Below are positions 12,432 through 25,509 of a stretch of DNA of 64,000 bases, in pieces. A model generated the notes under the pieces. That model was not told the origin of the DNA. It saw only the letters and a program-made list of their open reading frames with translations, and ran no database searches. Source of the DNA: Prunella strophiata (taxonomy: Eukaryota > Chordata > Aves > Passeriformes > Prunellidae); NCBI GenBank assembly GCA_036583965.1, contig JAZBQD010000014.1, positions 69,177,835-69,241,834 of the forward strand. The letters run 5' to 3'. The first letter of the stretch is position 1; each line of letters begins with the position of its first letter. A program made the position numbers and the translations under genes.

Positions 12432-13717
12432 ATGCCCAGCAGCCATCAGCTGTCAACCACCAATCCTACCATCCCTCCTGCCTCTGAGGACATGTTGTCC
12501 TCAGAGACAAGAGAGCTCCTTTTTCCCAAGCCTGGTCTTTCACTTCAGCAGCCTCACTCAGCTGGTAAAGAGGGATGGAGGACTCTCCCAGCAATGCTCT
12601 CACCACAGGAGTTCTGCTCCCTGTCTGCTGGTTTTAATTGCTTGGAAAAAATCTGATGGAGGGTTTTTGTGTCCTGAAGCTCGTCCATTCCTTCCAGGTG
12701 CATGAGCTGATGAGCAGATGATTCCTCCCTCCCTTTGTGCTGCAGATGAGCTGGGAGAGTTCACTCTCTCAGCTTTGCACAGGGTTGTAAAGCACCTTGT
12801 AGCTGGGTCACTTGAAGGTTTCCAGCTCCGAGTGTCCGGGTAAAATCCAACCCTGTGCCGATGTGTGAGGGAGCTGATTAGAACTGGGAACTCATTTGCT
12901 TTGGTTTTGGCTCTGTGAAATTTGTGAAAGCAGAGAAGTCTGGTCCTGCAGTCCCCAAAGAAAGACCTGCTGTTGACTCCAGCATCTTGGCTCCTGCCAT
13001 GGGACTGGGAGGTTTCAGTGCCATCTGCCAAAGGGCAGAGGGACCCACGCCTGCTGGCTGGGCACCAACCTGAGACTGAACACGCACAAAACTCACACAA
13101 AGTCTGACAGAGGCCTTGCATGCAAATTACTACAGCATTAATGCTTTTAGCATCAGGGTGAGGCTTTTCCTGAGTCTGGCAGGTGAAATTTCAGACACAT
13201 TTTCACGTGCCTCCTGCTGTGGTTGTGTTTTGGTTAGAAGCATTGAAGAGAAAATTTAAAATCAGCTCCATGCCATCTCTTTTAGCCTCTCCCTTGAAAA
13301 GGTCATTTATGAAATAGACTTAAATGCAATATTTAAGACAGGATAGCTGCAGCTGAAGCAATAATGTCTCGTGAAATGCTTGGGGCAATCAGAAATCTTC
13401 ATTTCCTATCAGCCAGTTTATTTTACAATGTTCTTTTTTACAAAGAAAAATAAAAAGTTGACTTTTGCAGCTATGTAGGCAGGAGAGAAAAGTCTCATGT
13501 GGGGATGGGACTTGTCATCTTTGCTTGTTCTTGGGCTGCAAATCTGGTCCTTCTGAGCTGAAATAACACTTTTCTGTAGCTCAGCCTGAGATGTTTTACA
13601 GCCTTTTTTTTCTCTGGGGGTTTCACAACAAGGATTTTGGGGAGTGGTCAAGCTCCCATGAGACACAGGAAATTCTGTTTAAACATAAAAAGAAAACAAT
13701 TTTTTTTGTTACTGAGA
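12432..13717. other. non-coding DNA, no gene seen
   Basis: The longest frame is 173 codons on the minus strand (12600-13121). It has no recognisable domain and overlapping frames run on the other strand. No transposon end or simple repeat is visible. Confidence 0.5.
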
Positions 13718-13880
13718 GGGTGATCTAACACTGCTATGAGTTGCCTGGGGAGGTTGTGTTCTCTCCATCCATGGAAATATTCAAAACCCAGTTGGACACA
13801 GCTCTTGGTTCAACTGTTCCTACTTGAACAGAAGGATTTGGCCAGATGATCTCCAGAGGTACCTCCATCCTCCAGCAGTT
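13718..13880 (+). mobile_element. old CR1 3' fragment
   Basis: The sequence reads along the sense strand of CR1: a 'gttgcctggggaggttgtg' block (the region encoding the end of ORF2), then 'atattcaaaacccagttgg' and 'gatgatctccagaggtacc'. It carries many substitutions and the terminal repeat is not clear, so I take it as an old copy. No intact coding remains. Confidence 0.75.
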
Positions 13881-16542
13881 TGCAAATGGCAAATTTTAAC
13901 TATTCAGACCAATCTTTCCTCCACAGGTCCTTAAGAAGGGAAGAATTTAACCTCTGCCTCACCATCCATACTCAGGTGTTGGCTAAGATGGGCATTACCA
14001 CCCTGTTCTCAAGCTGCCCTGGAGCACAGACACAAGAAATGGTGAAAGCAGTGCAGGGAGGTGATGCAGCTGATAAGATGAAGATGTGTTTTTCTGTCTG
14101 TCAAACTGACTGCTGAGCAGCAGCACAGGACTGGTACAAACCACCTCATCAACCAGGCACAAAAATGGGAAATCTGGCGTGTTCCAGCTGCTCACCAGCG
14201 CTTCCTGTGGATTTGCACAGCGTCTTCCAGTGGATGCAGCTGCTCACTAGCACTCCTCCCTCTGCATTTGGAGTGGTTTAACAAGCCAGCTGCCAAAATC
14301 CAGCTGTTACAGATACACCCAGCCTGAGAGCCTGTTCATGTTACCTTTAATAGCAATTTGTGCTTCCTCATCAGGGGACTGAGGCTGGTCAACCAGCCAG
14401 GGCATCAACCTCAGATTGACTCATCTGCTGAGCTGCTGACAGCCCAGAAGAGAAGGCAGATGTCCATTCAGTTCAGATGATCCCAGCCCAGCTCTAAAAA
14501 AAACCCTAATCCAGAACAAGAGAGGAAAAAATCCAACAAAATCTAGGCTGCTTTTCTATAAAACCATCTCCTTTCACTGGTAGCCTATGCTTGGTCCTAT
14601 TTTCTTTTCCAGTCCCTGTGCTGCTCTGGTCTCCAGATTAAAGCTGATAGAAATAAAAGCCTTGTCCCTTAGTTTTATGGGGAAAATTATGTATCTAAAT
14701 TCTGTAATCTTTGTTTGACCCTTTCTTTTTTAATTTTTTAATTTTTTTTAACCAACTTTTAATCACTCACTCAGTTTTCACAGCCAGAGATGTGTAGTCC
14801 AGACTAAATTTGACCTTAGTACTAAATGACCAATGCGTGGTATCTCTGTTTCTGTGCTGACCTCCTCTTTTTCCCTCATGTTCTCATTCCAATCCTCCTT
14901 TGTTCCACCTGATTTCTAATCTGATTCCTTTCCTCCTCTTCCCATGAATGTTGACTGCAGCCTGCCCTGCTAAACAATTGAATTTGTAAACCAATATATA
15001 TTGTAATTACAACCTGAAGCTGATTTCCGGGATGTTATCTTTGCCCTGAGACTGTGAGGCTGGAAAATAATGAGCAGAGAAGGTGAGTTAGGATGGCTTC
15101 CAGGAGAAACTGGGAGAATTATCACAGGGTGACAGCCTTTGGATACATGCAAGAATCATCCTTAACTATGTATTTGGTTTTCCCTCTCACAGGTTAAGCA
15201 GGGACTCTGGGTAAGGCTGTTGCTGACCTGAGGAAAAGTCTTGCAAAACTTTCAGGAAGAGACAGGAGCTTTACACATCTGCTACTTGGATTTTACTGCT
15301 CCATCAGTTCAATGGTTCCAGCCTTTTGGACTCCTGGATTGTGTTGTGACCCCTGAAATCGTTGTGCTTGTTCACTGGTGACTCCCACAAGCTGATCTGG
15401 AAGGCCATGTCACCTGATGTAGGTTATGGGCCAGTAGAAGCCTGAAGACAGCCAAAAAAACCCCAGAGTTTTTAATTTTGTCTATTCCTCTGTCCCAGGA
15501 CAGAGCCCGTCCTATCCTGGTTTCTGTACCTGCTTTCATTAACCTTCAACAAAGAGATCTCTACACCTGTCAAAGGCATTTTCTTAAGCATTAAATATTC
15601 TCCCAATTTCTTCCCTGAATGTCTCTCTCTGCTCTCTCTGCCCTTTAAGCTCTTTATTGTGTCCTCCATGGAAATCCCCATCACCAGCAGGCACAGGGAG
15701 CAGTGTTGCTTTGAAAATGATTTTTTGCCTGTTGAAGACCATTCTCAAACCACCTCTCAGTCCTGTCTCCTTTCTGCTGAGCAGCACTGACTTTCCCAGC
15801 AGGATTTATTTTCTGGGCCCTTTTGTGGCCTTTGCAGACTCTCCAGTCACCTCACATTTTTTTTTGGGAGGAGCACAGCTTTTGCTGAAAGCTGTCATGT
15901 GCTGTCTCAAGAGTAACAACTTTATCCCAAGGATTTCATCCCATATCTTCCACAAATTTATCCTGTGGTCTGTGACAGCTTTCAAGCATCATTCTGGAAT
16001 GCTGCTGCCCTGCCCTACACACAACACACTTCCCCAACTGTTCAAATTGCCCCTCTTTTCTTTTTCAGTCCATTTTCTCTGCTCCCAGATCTTTCTCCTT
16101 CCCACCAGGTTTAGCACCAGGAAAGAGGGATGTTGACTTTTAAAGCTGGTAGGGGTTGTAACAGAAACCAGGTGGATAATTGTGGCAGGGAATAATAATT
16201 TGCCTATCAGTTGATTGCAGCTACTTTGAATTTGAAGCAATCCCTGCTGATGTTTCTCTCAGTGGATTGTTCCGAAGCGGTTTCCTGGAATATGTCTCAC
16301 ATTTGACAGCTGAGCTGTGCAGCCCAGCTATTTTAAAGGAGGAAATTCCCAGAGTTCTGCTCCCAGACTGGATTTCAGGTGTTTTCCAAGCATCAACCTC
16401 TGCTGGAGTGAATTTTAAGCAAAGTCTCCGTGGGTACCCCTGGAATGTGCTCCCACCACTCTGGGTGTGATGAGGAACTGCTGCTCATTTCCTCTGAGTT
16501 GTTCCCTCTGTGGGAATCCTTGAAGCAGAGGATTTTTGTCTC
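13881..16542. other. non-coding DNA, no gene seen
   Basis: Frames reach 159 codons (15657-16136, +) but show no domain or splice context I can support. No recognisable transposon or long simple repeat is present. Short T-rich runs occur near 14,730. Confidence 0.5.
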
Positions 16543-16600
16543 TTTTTTTTTTTTTTTTTTTTTTTGTTTTTTTTTTTTTTGTTTTGTTTTTTTTTGTTTT
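16543..16600. repeat. T-rich tract with interspersed G
   Basis: About 58 bases of T broken by single G residues. Several apparent poly-Phe and poly-Lys reading frames run through it and are artefacts of the tract. Confidence 0.95.
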
Positions 16601-18090
16601 CTGGAATGCTCATGGACCATCTCCATGGCTCTTCTGTAGTGAGGCTGGGACACTTCCTTTGCTCACAGTAGGATTTGCTCCTGTGTTTCCAACACTTGGT
16701 CCAAATTTCCTCCATGCAGACACAACTCTGAGCATTGGTTTGGCTTTCAGGCAACCTCTCCTGGAAGGACTGATGCTCACAGAACCTTTTATTTCCCAGC
16801 ACCCACAGGAAGCCCTTTTTGTCCTCACAGGAACCTCTTTTGTACTTGAAATACTCAGAATTTCCTCAAATTGCTTCCCACTGGAATCAGCAGTTGCTTG
16901 AAAATCCTGACCAAGGTTCCCAAGTCACTGCAGGAATGTGGTTTGGAGACCTCAGGGGATGTCACCAAGCAGCAGGCAGGGTGAGGGGTGCAGCTGAGGA
17001 CATCAAGGCTGCAGGTGACACAAGCAGATGTGAGTGATGGACTGAGAACAGATTCCAAGGGATGATTTTTAAAATGGTGCAATCCCAAACAGGTTTCAAA
17101 ATAGGTTTAAATCACAGTCAGAATAAAACCAGGATAACTGGTGAAACTTGGCAAAAAACGAGCAAACAAATCCACTCAAATAAAATCACAGAGTTCCCCA
17201 CCCCCTGTTTGATTATGGTTTCTTTAGTAGAAAAGTGGTAGGAAATAGCCAAATAAATAGGATCACAATCTCAAACAAGGGAAAAAAAAAAAAAAAAAAG
17301 AACCTGTAGATGCAGAAACAGGGAAATTAATTGTGTTTTCTGATTAACAAACACAATTAAGGCACCAAAGCAAGAAAACCTCTGGCAGTGCTGAGCAAGG
17401 TTATTTTATATTATTCTGATTACATGAGACGGTCAGTGCTGGGTGACAGCTTTATTCTGAGAGCTATCAGAGGGACAGAAGCAGATAACACTACCAACTA
17501 ATTATTACTGCAATCTGTAATTTCTCTGCAGGAGCTGGAATTGCAGGGGGACCGGGTGAGAAAGAGAAATAACCAATAACGACAACAACAAACGCGAAAT
17601 TGAGGGGATGAAGGAGGAAAGTGGAACCAATGGGGAAATTATTCTCATAAAGCAGGAGCAAAGGATGGGAAAGTTGTTAAGCTGATTTCATGGACTAACA
17701 CTGGCAGGTCCTTTAAGGTCAAAACAAAGATTAAAGAGTCCTGTACGAGGGGGAACCAAACAAACCGCGCTGGTGTTGGGAGAAAATAATACATGGCTGG
17801 GTTATCAGCAAAAGCCAACAACTATTGCTGCTATTCCTGGAGATTACAGGGACCTTTTCAACTGTGAGGGAAGCAGGACCACACTGTCAGTGCAGATGGG
17901 ATTTGGGTGATTAAGTGTAGCCAGCCAAAGCTGAGCCGGTTGCCCTCGGACTCTTTCAGAGACGGATGAGCCGACCACAAATCCTGGTTCCTTTGGGCCA
18001 GGGTCTGCTTGAGGGTGACAGGACTGAGGGGGAAGGGGGTTTGCTTTGCTGGGGGCATCTCAAGGAGGAGAAGTGACTCTGAGGTAATTT
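16601..18090. other. non-coding DNA with possible regulatory block
   Basis: No gene is seen. An A run lies at 17282-17299. Between about 17,400 and 17,700 the sequence is free of repeats and contains several TAAT-type strings ('ctaattattactgcaatc') and a few CpGs ('aataacgac', 'aaacgcgaa'). That gives it the look of conserved non-coding DNA, but this is an impression from composition only; conservation cannot be judged from one sequence. Confidence 0.35.
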
Positions 18091-18335
18091 CAGCTGAAGG
18101 AGGGTAAGTTTAGATTAGATGTTTACTTTATATTTACTATAAAGTGAGGCAGTGGAACAGGTTGCCCAGAGATGTTGTGGAGTCCTCATCCCTGGAAGTT
18201 CAAGGCCAGGTTGGATGGAGTTTTCAGCAGCCTGGGACAGTGGAAGGTGTCCCTGCCCATGGCAGGGGGTGGAACTGGATGATCTTTAGGGTTCCTTCCA
18301 ATCCAAACCATTCCATGATTCCATAATCCTGTGAC
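18091..18335 (+). mobile_element. CR1 retrotransposon 3' fragment
   Basis: The copy runs in sense orientation. It begins 'ggagggtaagtttagatt', passes through the end of ORF2 (a residual frame at 18144 reads RQWNRLPRDVVESSSLEVQ, the CR1 ORF2 C-terminal motif), then the 'gggacagtggaaggtgtccc' 3'UTR block, and ends at 'ccattccatgattcc'. The ORF2 piece is only about 30 codons and non-functional. About 245 bp are retained; the rest was lost by the usual 5' truncation. Confidence 0.92.
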
Positions 18336-19894
18336 TCCTGTTCCTCATGTGTCGCCCTGATTTTTTAAGTTTCTCTAAAGCCTTCTGATGTTTACATTCT
18401 TGTGCAGAACTTTCTCACACACTTTTTGTAAATAACTTATTGTTTTGTCTTCCTCTATGGAGGAAGAGCAACTTGATGGACTGTTGAGTTGTCCAGTGGC
18501 ATTGAGGAGGTGGCACTGTCACCCTCCAATGACACTGGGATTTCAGAAAACTATAAATGGAGTCAGATTTCAATAAACTTCTCTTTTGCTCTCTCACACC
18601 TTGCAAAGAGCTGCTGTCTGCGTCATGTCTTTTGTGCACCACAGTGACACTCAGGGACTGTGGCTGCACAGGAGTAGCTCAAGGTTGGATATAAAGCTGA
18701 CTTTTTCCTTTTTGACATGATTTACAGGCTGGAATGATCCCAGGGGGACCTGCTTGGGAACCCAATGTCCTTCCAGCATCTGATGCTACCCACAGCAGGT
18801 GCCATCCACCCTGTCTGATCTTGTGGTGGGATTGCCAGGAGGGTCTGCTGTCCCTGCTTCATGCACTGGTGGGATCTGTGGGCAGCTTGAACTTGCCTCA
18901 GTGAGACAGGGAGATCTACCCCTCCAAAATTGCCTGTGTTCATCAGGTAAACCTGGTGGGCCCAGACTACATCAAGAAGTTTGCTCAGTTGCTTTTTTAT
19001 CTGTTAAAAAAACCTGCAAACCTCCTTGGGATATCTAAGAGAAAAATCCAGTCATCAGAGCTAAGAGAGCAAGAACCCTGGGCTAGTTTTGTTTTCTTTA
19101 CTCTCAGAATCAAAGCTGCTCTATGTCCATATTTGTATTAGATGGCAAATCCATCCTGCTCCTGTCTGGACTCATGACAAGGGAGGAGAGGACAAAGAAC
19201 CTCCTGGGGCACCACACCAGTCCCAAAATCCTGCTGTGTCTCTTGGAAGTGGCCACAGAGATGGGAGCTGCTTTCTTTGGTGTGAGGGGGCAATCTTGGT
19301 GTCATTTTTCCTTCCAAAGATGTAACAGGAATATATTAAATCAATGAAACAAAGAAAGCTTCCAGAAGCTGAGTTGTTAAAGGATGCATTGCATTGATCT
19401 GTTGGAATTAGTTCCTGGTGCAAGAGGGGGAAAAGGACAGGTGGGTTTTGTGTCTGCTGGAACCAGAGGACAGGAATTCTGTGCCTTCTGTAATCCTGCC
19501 AGCAGGCCTTAGAGACAAGATAAATCCATCCACTTGGCAAGATGGCCTAAAAAATGGGTATTTTACACTACAATTCCAAACCTCTCTCTTCTCCCCACTC
19601 CCTTTTTCCTCTTGAGATCTCTTCTGGCACACGAGAGCAGGGGACACTGATGTCTGTGGCAGCCCATATTGCTGTAAAAAATAGAAGCCTACACCTGACA
19701 ACATCATGGGTGACATCAGTTGTGGGATCTCAGGCAGAATGTTCATGTGACCCCTGGAACTTGTTACCCCTCTTATATAGAGCTGGGTTTGCTTCTTGGA
19801 GTGTGGAAGGTCAAAATATCTCAATGTGTGGGTGCTGAAGCAGATTGGTGAGATGGGAAAGCATTTTGAAGGGAAGAGATTTATTTTTGTAGAT
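18336..19894. other. non-coding DNA, no gene seen
   Basis: Frames of 122 codons (19172-19540, -) and 138 codons (19408-19824, -) overlap each other and plus-strand frames. None has a recognisable domain. No repeat is visible. Confidence 0.45.
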
Positions 19895-20115
19895 TGTTAA
19901 GACTGAAAAACATCTTTGACATCATCAAGTCTAACCATTAGCCCAGCACTACCAAACCATATTATTTTCAAATGTCATATCCACACATCATTTCAGCACT
20001 TCCTCCACCATTTCCCTGGGCAGCCTGACCACCCTTTCAGTGAAGAAATCTTCCCTGCTCACCAACCTAAACCTCTGAATGTTTTCTGAGGTGTCAACAC
20101 CCTGGTGGAAGTCAT
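19895..20115 (-). mobile_element. ancient CR1 fragment
   Basis: Blocks 'catcatcaagtctaacca', 'ttagcccagcactaccaaac' and 'tccctgggcagcctga' follow in the order expected for the antisense strand of an old CR1 subfamily. Divergence is heavy and both ends are indistinct. Confidence 0.65.
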
Positions 20116-20397
20116 CAGGAAATATTGAACATTTGAATGCCACCTAAGGCCTGATCCCACGAGAAGTGGGATCCCCTTCTGATGTACAATAAACTATTTT
20201 GTCATTGAGCCTGGAATTTAACAACAGTTGCCTGCTAGACCATGATTTCACACAAACCTCACTCTATTGGAGGTGCTAGAAAACCCTTCAGGTGATTTCA
20301 GGTGTTGTCCCTCACACCTCCTGCTTTCCCTGATCCAGGGGAAATCTGTGCTATCAAACATTCTTCATGGTGCTTGTGGGTTGCACGTTAAATATGA

Positions 20398-20441
20398 TTT
20401 ATATCACAGTATAAATCAGTTTATATCACAGAATAAATCAT
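20398..20441. repeat. 22-bp tandem duplication within a palindrome
   Basis: Two 22-base copies sharing TTTATATCACAG are tandem and differ at two or three positions. The 10-base strings at 20393-20402 (TATGATTTAT) and 20433-20442 (ATAAATCATA) are exact reverse complements, so the duplication sits inside an inverted repeat that could fold. Confidence 0.75.
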
Positions 20442-21451
20442 ACAGATGTGTGGGGCAGATGTAACCCCCAATAATAATTTAGAAATTTCCTCCAGGATCA
20501 CCCTAAGCATTGAGATTAGGCTGCCCAGCCTTTTGCTTTTCTCTTTCCCTTCTAAGACATTTGCCATGCTCACTGCTCTCCTGTCCTTTGGGACCTCCCC
20601 TGCCATCCCTGGGTTAGTAAAAGGAATAAACTGCTCAGAGCCACCTCCTTTAGCATTCCAGAAGATTCTATGAGGTCCTCGTGGCTCAGATCCATCTGTG
20701 TTACCCCCACACCACTTCTGTTTCTCTCACAGGGCTGTTCTTTCTTTTCCATCAATTTTATAATTAATTGTGTTATCTATCAGATCACAATTAACTTTCC
20801 TTTTTCCTTTTTGCAAGAAGACAGAAATGTCTTACCAGCTTTGTGAAGATATGGTCTACTTCATGCCATCTCTGCATCACAGGATGTGTATTTTTCTTTC
20901 CAATGAAATACCAGACTTGCTCTTTTTTTCATCCCCTTATTTGGAATGATTTCCAGATCTTTCTTTTGTTGTTGTTAAATCACTTTTATTCACTATCTAC
21001 ATTAAACTCCTTGGTTTTATTCCTCCATAGTTGCACTTTTCCTTTATTTTTTCATTGAATTTGCAGCCTTCCTCCCACTTTATGTGCAATTTTTTGTTTT
21101 TCCTTGCCCAAATATTCAGGCTTTTAAAGCATTCCTGGTACAACCATCTTGGTCTCCTGCCTTGGTTTTTCCCTGTGACACTGAGGTTTGCTGATATGGA
21201 TTTGATGGACTCTTTCAGCTAGAACCAATATTTATTTCATTGCTACTGAGCCTGTTTACCAAGGAAGCAGCATTATTTCACATTTGTTGCCCACTTTGTC
21301 AAGCCTGTTTCTGTTTTGCTGTTTCTACTCCTTCACTTCTTTAATAAAGTGACAGTTACTGCCACTGATATTTCCTGGGAGAAGTTACCTTTCACCTTTT
21401 GATTTTTAGCATTTTTCCCCCTGTATTTTTTTTGTCTTTCCTTTCTGAAAT

Positions 21452-21548
21452 TAAAAAAAAAAAAAAAAAACAAACAAACAAACAAAAACAAACAAACAAA
21501 CAAAAAACCCACCAAACAAAACAAATAACCAACAACAACAAAAATAAA
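21452..21548. repeat. A-rich tract grading into (CAAA)n
   Basis: An A run passes into repeating CAAA and CAACAA units with almost no G or T. It resembles the longer tract at 33168. Poly-Phe frames on the opposite strand are artefacts. Confidence 0.9.
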
Positions 21549-24500
21549 CCCTGAAAATTTCACCTCTCCCTAGGTCATATGCTGCTGCATTTCTTCTCCA
21601 ATAAATATTCACATCCCCTGGGACTCACATGGTCTTGTTCTCTCCTTCAGCTGCAGCTCCTTCTTTTCCCTGTGCCAAAACTACACCATGGAATTCAATT
21701 GTTGGGGTTTTTTTGGGTCACTTGCCACCATATTCTTTCAAAAATGGTCTGAAATGGTCCTGGTATTACACTCAGAGTTTTGTTGTGTGTGAAACAGAGC
21801 AGACCCCACGCCAAAAAAATATTATTATTAGCCCGTCTAAGTATAATGTGGAAGTTAATTAACTCACACTCATAATCCACACTGATACAGATGAAACTCA
21901 GTTATAATAACATTAAAACTGTTATATAAGGAAGATTTCCAGCATCCTCCCTTCTTCTCTGGTCCTTCCAATATCCTTCTTCATCCAAGGGTTGACAGAT
22001 TCCAGTCCCTTCCTTCAGCACAATCAGAGGAGGCTTATGAAGAGTTGTCACCATCCTGAGAACTGTCCTGGATGATTTGTGATGTTCATGGTGGTGTTTT
22101 TACCTCCTCTCTTGGGTCTCCCCACCCAGGGGTATTTTCACCCCTCCCTTTCCCATCCCACCACACCTGCAGGGACTCACAGCTCCTTCCAAACTCCAGG
22201 AACCACTGCAGGAATCCTCCTGCTCTGCAGGAAATTACAATCCCCAGCAAGCAATTCCCACTCCTGGGCTGCTGCTTTTGTATTCCTGCCTGCCTCCCAG
22301 AAAGTCACACAGAGAAACGTGTTTGCACACAGAACTTCAGGTAGCTGATACCTCCCCCCAGCACAAAAGCTGGCAGAGAAGTAATTGCTGCAGGGAGGGA
22401 TGTTCAGAGGCTTCCCAAACTTTGATGCCCTGTGATTTGCAACTCTCTGTAGTTGGAACTTGCAGTCTTGTCTCTGCTGCACAATCCTTCAGGGGATGGA
22501 AACCTGTGGAAAGGCTCTTGCTGATTTCTGTGGGGTTTTGACCAGATCCTCACTGAACTTTTAGATGACTTCAAGTGAGTTAAAACTTCACACATCCTTC
22601 TTTACCCCATGCAGTGGCCAACTGCTCTAAAGTTTCCTGGTTCTCAGCTTGCTGAGGAATTGAAGAAATGATGTCACCTTGCCAGAGTGAGTGTTGTCCT
22701 TCCCTTTTAGCTCCCTGCTAGGTATTTCATATGTTAGATGAAAATATTTGCCACGTTAGTGAACACATCTCAGTGTCTGAGTGTGATCCCATGGGATTCT
22801 GATCCTGCTTGCAGCCTTGGGCACTTCTGAAAGACAGGGAATAAATAATCAGCACAAAATAGGGGACATGAATGATTTTCCAGCTGTAAGCTGCTCTCAG
22901 TCTGGTCACTTCAAGCTTTATGCTATTCATCAAATGTGCCATACAAACTGTCTGGAATTTGTTTTGGTTTCCTCCAACACTGGATGTCTGAAGGTTTGAG
23001 GGTTGGGGGTTTTCTATTGAGAGGAAAAATGATAGATCACAAGGATGGGACAAACCTGTGCCTGGTAGGAACTTTTAGGATCTTCTGTGATAATCCTACA
23101 ACCCACCAGAATAATTCAGCTGCAGGAATATCAATATCATTAACATCCTATTTATTTGACAATTAATTTTCCTTGCTCTGTCCTTGCTGATTGCAGCTCC
23201 ATGCACAGGACACTCACCACACAGGTGTGGGCAATGCAAAGCATTGCACAACTGATGGAAGGGGAAAATATAATCTTGCTGTTGGTGTGGCTTCAGATGC
23301 AGTTCAGATTGCTCTGGGAAGTGGATTTCAATGTGGGAAGGATGGAGGGGAACCCCTTGGCCATGGAGAAAGAATGTGCAGAGAAACCTCAATTAAATTA
23401 AAAAGCTCCATCAAGTTGTGCTCCCAGGCAGGAGCAGCTGGAGCTGGATGCACTCCACTAATCTGAAAAGGGTCAGTGGCCAGCACCAAGCAGAGATATT
23501 TGTAGGCACAGATAAGGAATGATCATCACCCTGATTTCAAACCAGGTGAAAACAGCAATTAAAACATTTTATAGTGCTGGAACTGGGAGGAACAGAATGC
23601 ACTGCCCAAAGCCATGGCCTACCCAGCAGCTGGGCTGTGTGACCTGGGAGCACATTCTCTCCTCAATTTAGTCATCCAGGGATTAAATATCTATTTTTCT
23701 CAACTCCTTCTGCAGTCAAAGCAGGGAAATGTGGTAGTTTACTCCTCACACTTTAAAGTAAGGTTTCTTCCTCCTCCCTCATGGGATAAATCCATCCCCC
23801 TCTTCCCACCATTTTCTCCCTCCTTCCTGGTCCCCAGGTCATTTTCCTGTGATGCTCAAAGGCATAGCTGGTTTTCTACTTTTGCCTGACAACATTTGTG
23901 TCCACCTCTGTCATGTCCCAAAATGACACCTCAACCTCTCACAAACATCAGCTTTAGGGGACTCAGGATGAGGAAATTGGGAAAAATGGAGAAAAGCCTC
24001 CACTTGAACAAATCATCCTCATTGATACTCTGTGTGCAACAGGAAAGAAGAGTGGAGGAAAAACCAAGATTTGGGCCTCCACAGCCCAAGGGACTCTCCC
24101 AAGCTATTTTATGGATGGAGGGAAGAAGGAGCTGCTGCATTTTAAAACAAGCCAGCAGCAGCTCTGCCTCTGTGGCTGCAGAGAGCCTCAGGCTGGTTGG
24201 GAACTGCTGAGGGATAAAGGGATGCTCAGGGTAGGTTAACTAAAGAGCAGGGGGATTTCTGGTAAGGAACTGCTCAGCTTTGCCATGACCAAAGATCTTC
24301 TGAACATGCCAGTACAGGGGAAAAAAATTGTAGCTGTGCAGCTCAGGAACCTCTGGGATCAGGTGATGGATGAGTGGGGATTTTCAGGTTGGCTGTTTTG
24401 GAGTTAGGTGCCCAAATTCCCTTTAAATCCCCCTTTAGGTTTGTAAATCCTTTGTGAATGCTCTGGGTAAATAGGATTGCTGCCAAGAAATACCTGGATC

Positions 24501-25489
24501 GTGCCAGCCATTCCTCTCCTCCAGAAATTAATCCTGCAAAAGAGTGAGGGCTGGTGGGGCTGTGCTGAGCCCCACACACTGGCAGCAGGAGGAGGGAGCA
24601 GCAGCTGCCTGGTCATTGCTCTTGGAAATAAGGGAAAAGGTAGGGAAAAATGAGATTTAAGCCTCCCAAGCTAAAATTAATCCCCCTGTAAAGCAGGGAA
24701 GGGTGAAGAGAGACAAACCTGCTTTTGTCACACCACCAGGGTGCTGAGATCTGCCTGGTGTTGGAGTCCTGCTCTCTAGGGCCTGGCTCCATCACAAGGG
24801 GATGGATCCTCAGTGCAAGTGAAATTCATTCCTTTAGTTCAGGAATGCCCAGGAGTGGCTGAGGCCCTCCCTCCTGCCTCAGGGAAATGGGCAGAGATAA
24901 AGGAGAGTTAACCTCGCACCAGGGCAGCTTCCCCAGCCCCAGCACCCCTCATTTTCTTCCCTTTTTCTTTTCCCATTTACATTTTTCATTCATTTACACG
25001 TGATGTTAATCTTTCCTTAATCTCCAATTCCTTGGTGTGTGTGTGGGGGATGAATTCCATTTGTTTTTGTTCCACTCTATCAGACACAGCAGCTATAAGA
25101 TTAAATGATAACTGTGGACCTAATAATAAAAATACAATATAATGTAATGAAAGTAATGTAGATCTAATCCTCTATTTTATTGCATCCTGAGTGCCTTTGG
25201 TGCTATTATTTTTTTTTTCTTCCCTATGCCTCCGTCTTTGACTTAGCTGCATCTTTTCAAGGAAGCAAAGGCATTTGTAAAGATTATGGTATTATTCTGT
25301 GGAGAACAGCCTTGCTGTGGGGCACCTTTAATTACAAAATACTATCACTGCTTATAGGGCTGTGTGTTTCTATGTGTGCAGAGCAGATATTCCAAGCCCC
25401 CCAAAGCACTAACGCCAGCTCAGGCAGCTGCACTGGGGAAACTTTTGCTGCCTCCCCCTTTATTTTTTGTGCTTCTTGTTGCAGCTCCT

Positions 25490-25509
25490 ACACACACACA
25501 CACACACAC
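25490..25509. repeat. (AC)10 microsatellite
   Basis: Ten uninterrupted AC units. Confidence 0.95.

Noticed and set aside
11497..13121. 163- and 173-codon minus-strand frames as genes
   Set aside because: No domain, no splice context, and comparable frames on the other strand. Their length is expected by chance in more GC-rich DNA over 64 kb.
20764..20794. 9-bp inverted repeat TTAATTGTG ... CACAATTAA with 13-bp spacer
   Set aside because: Too short to be more than chance in AT-rich DNA; no other evidence supports a function.
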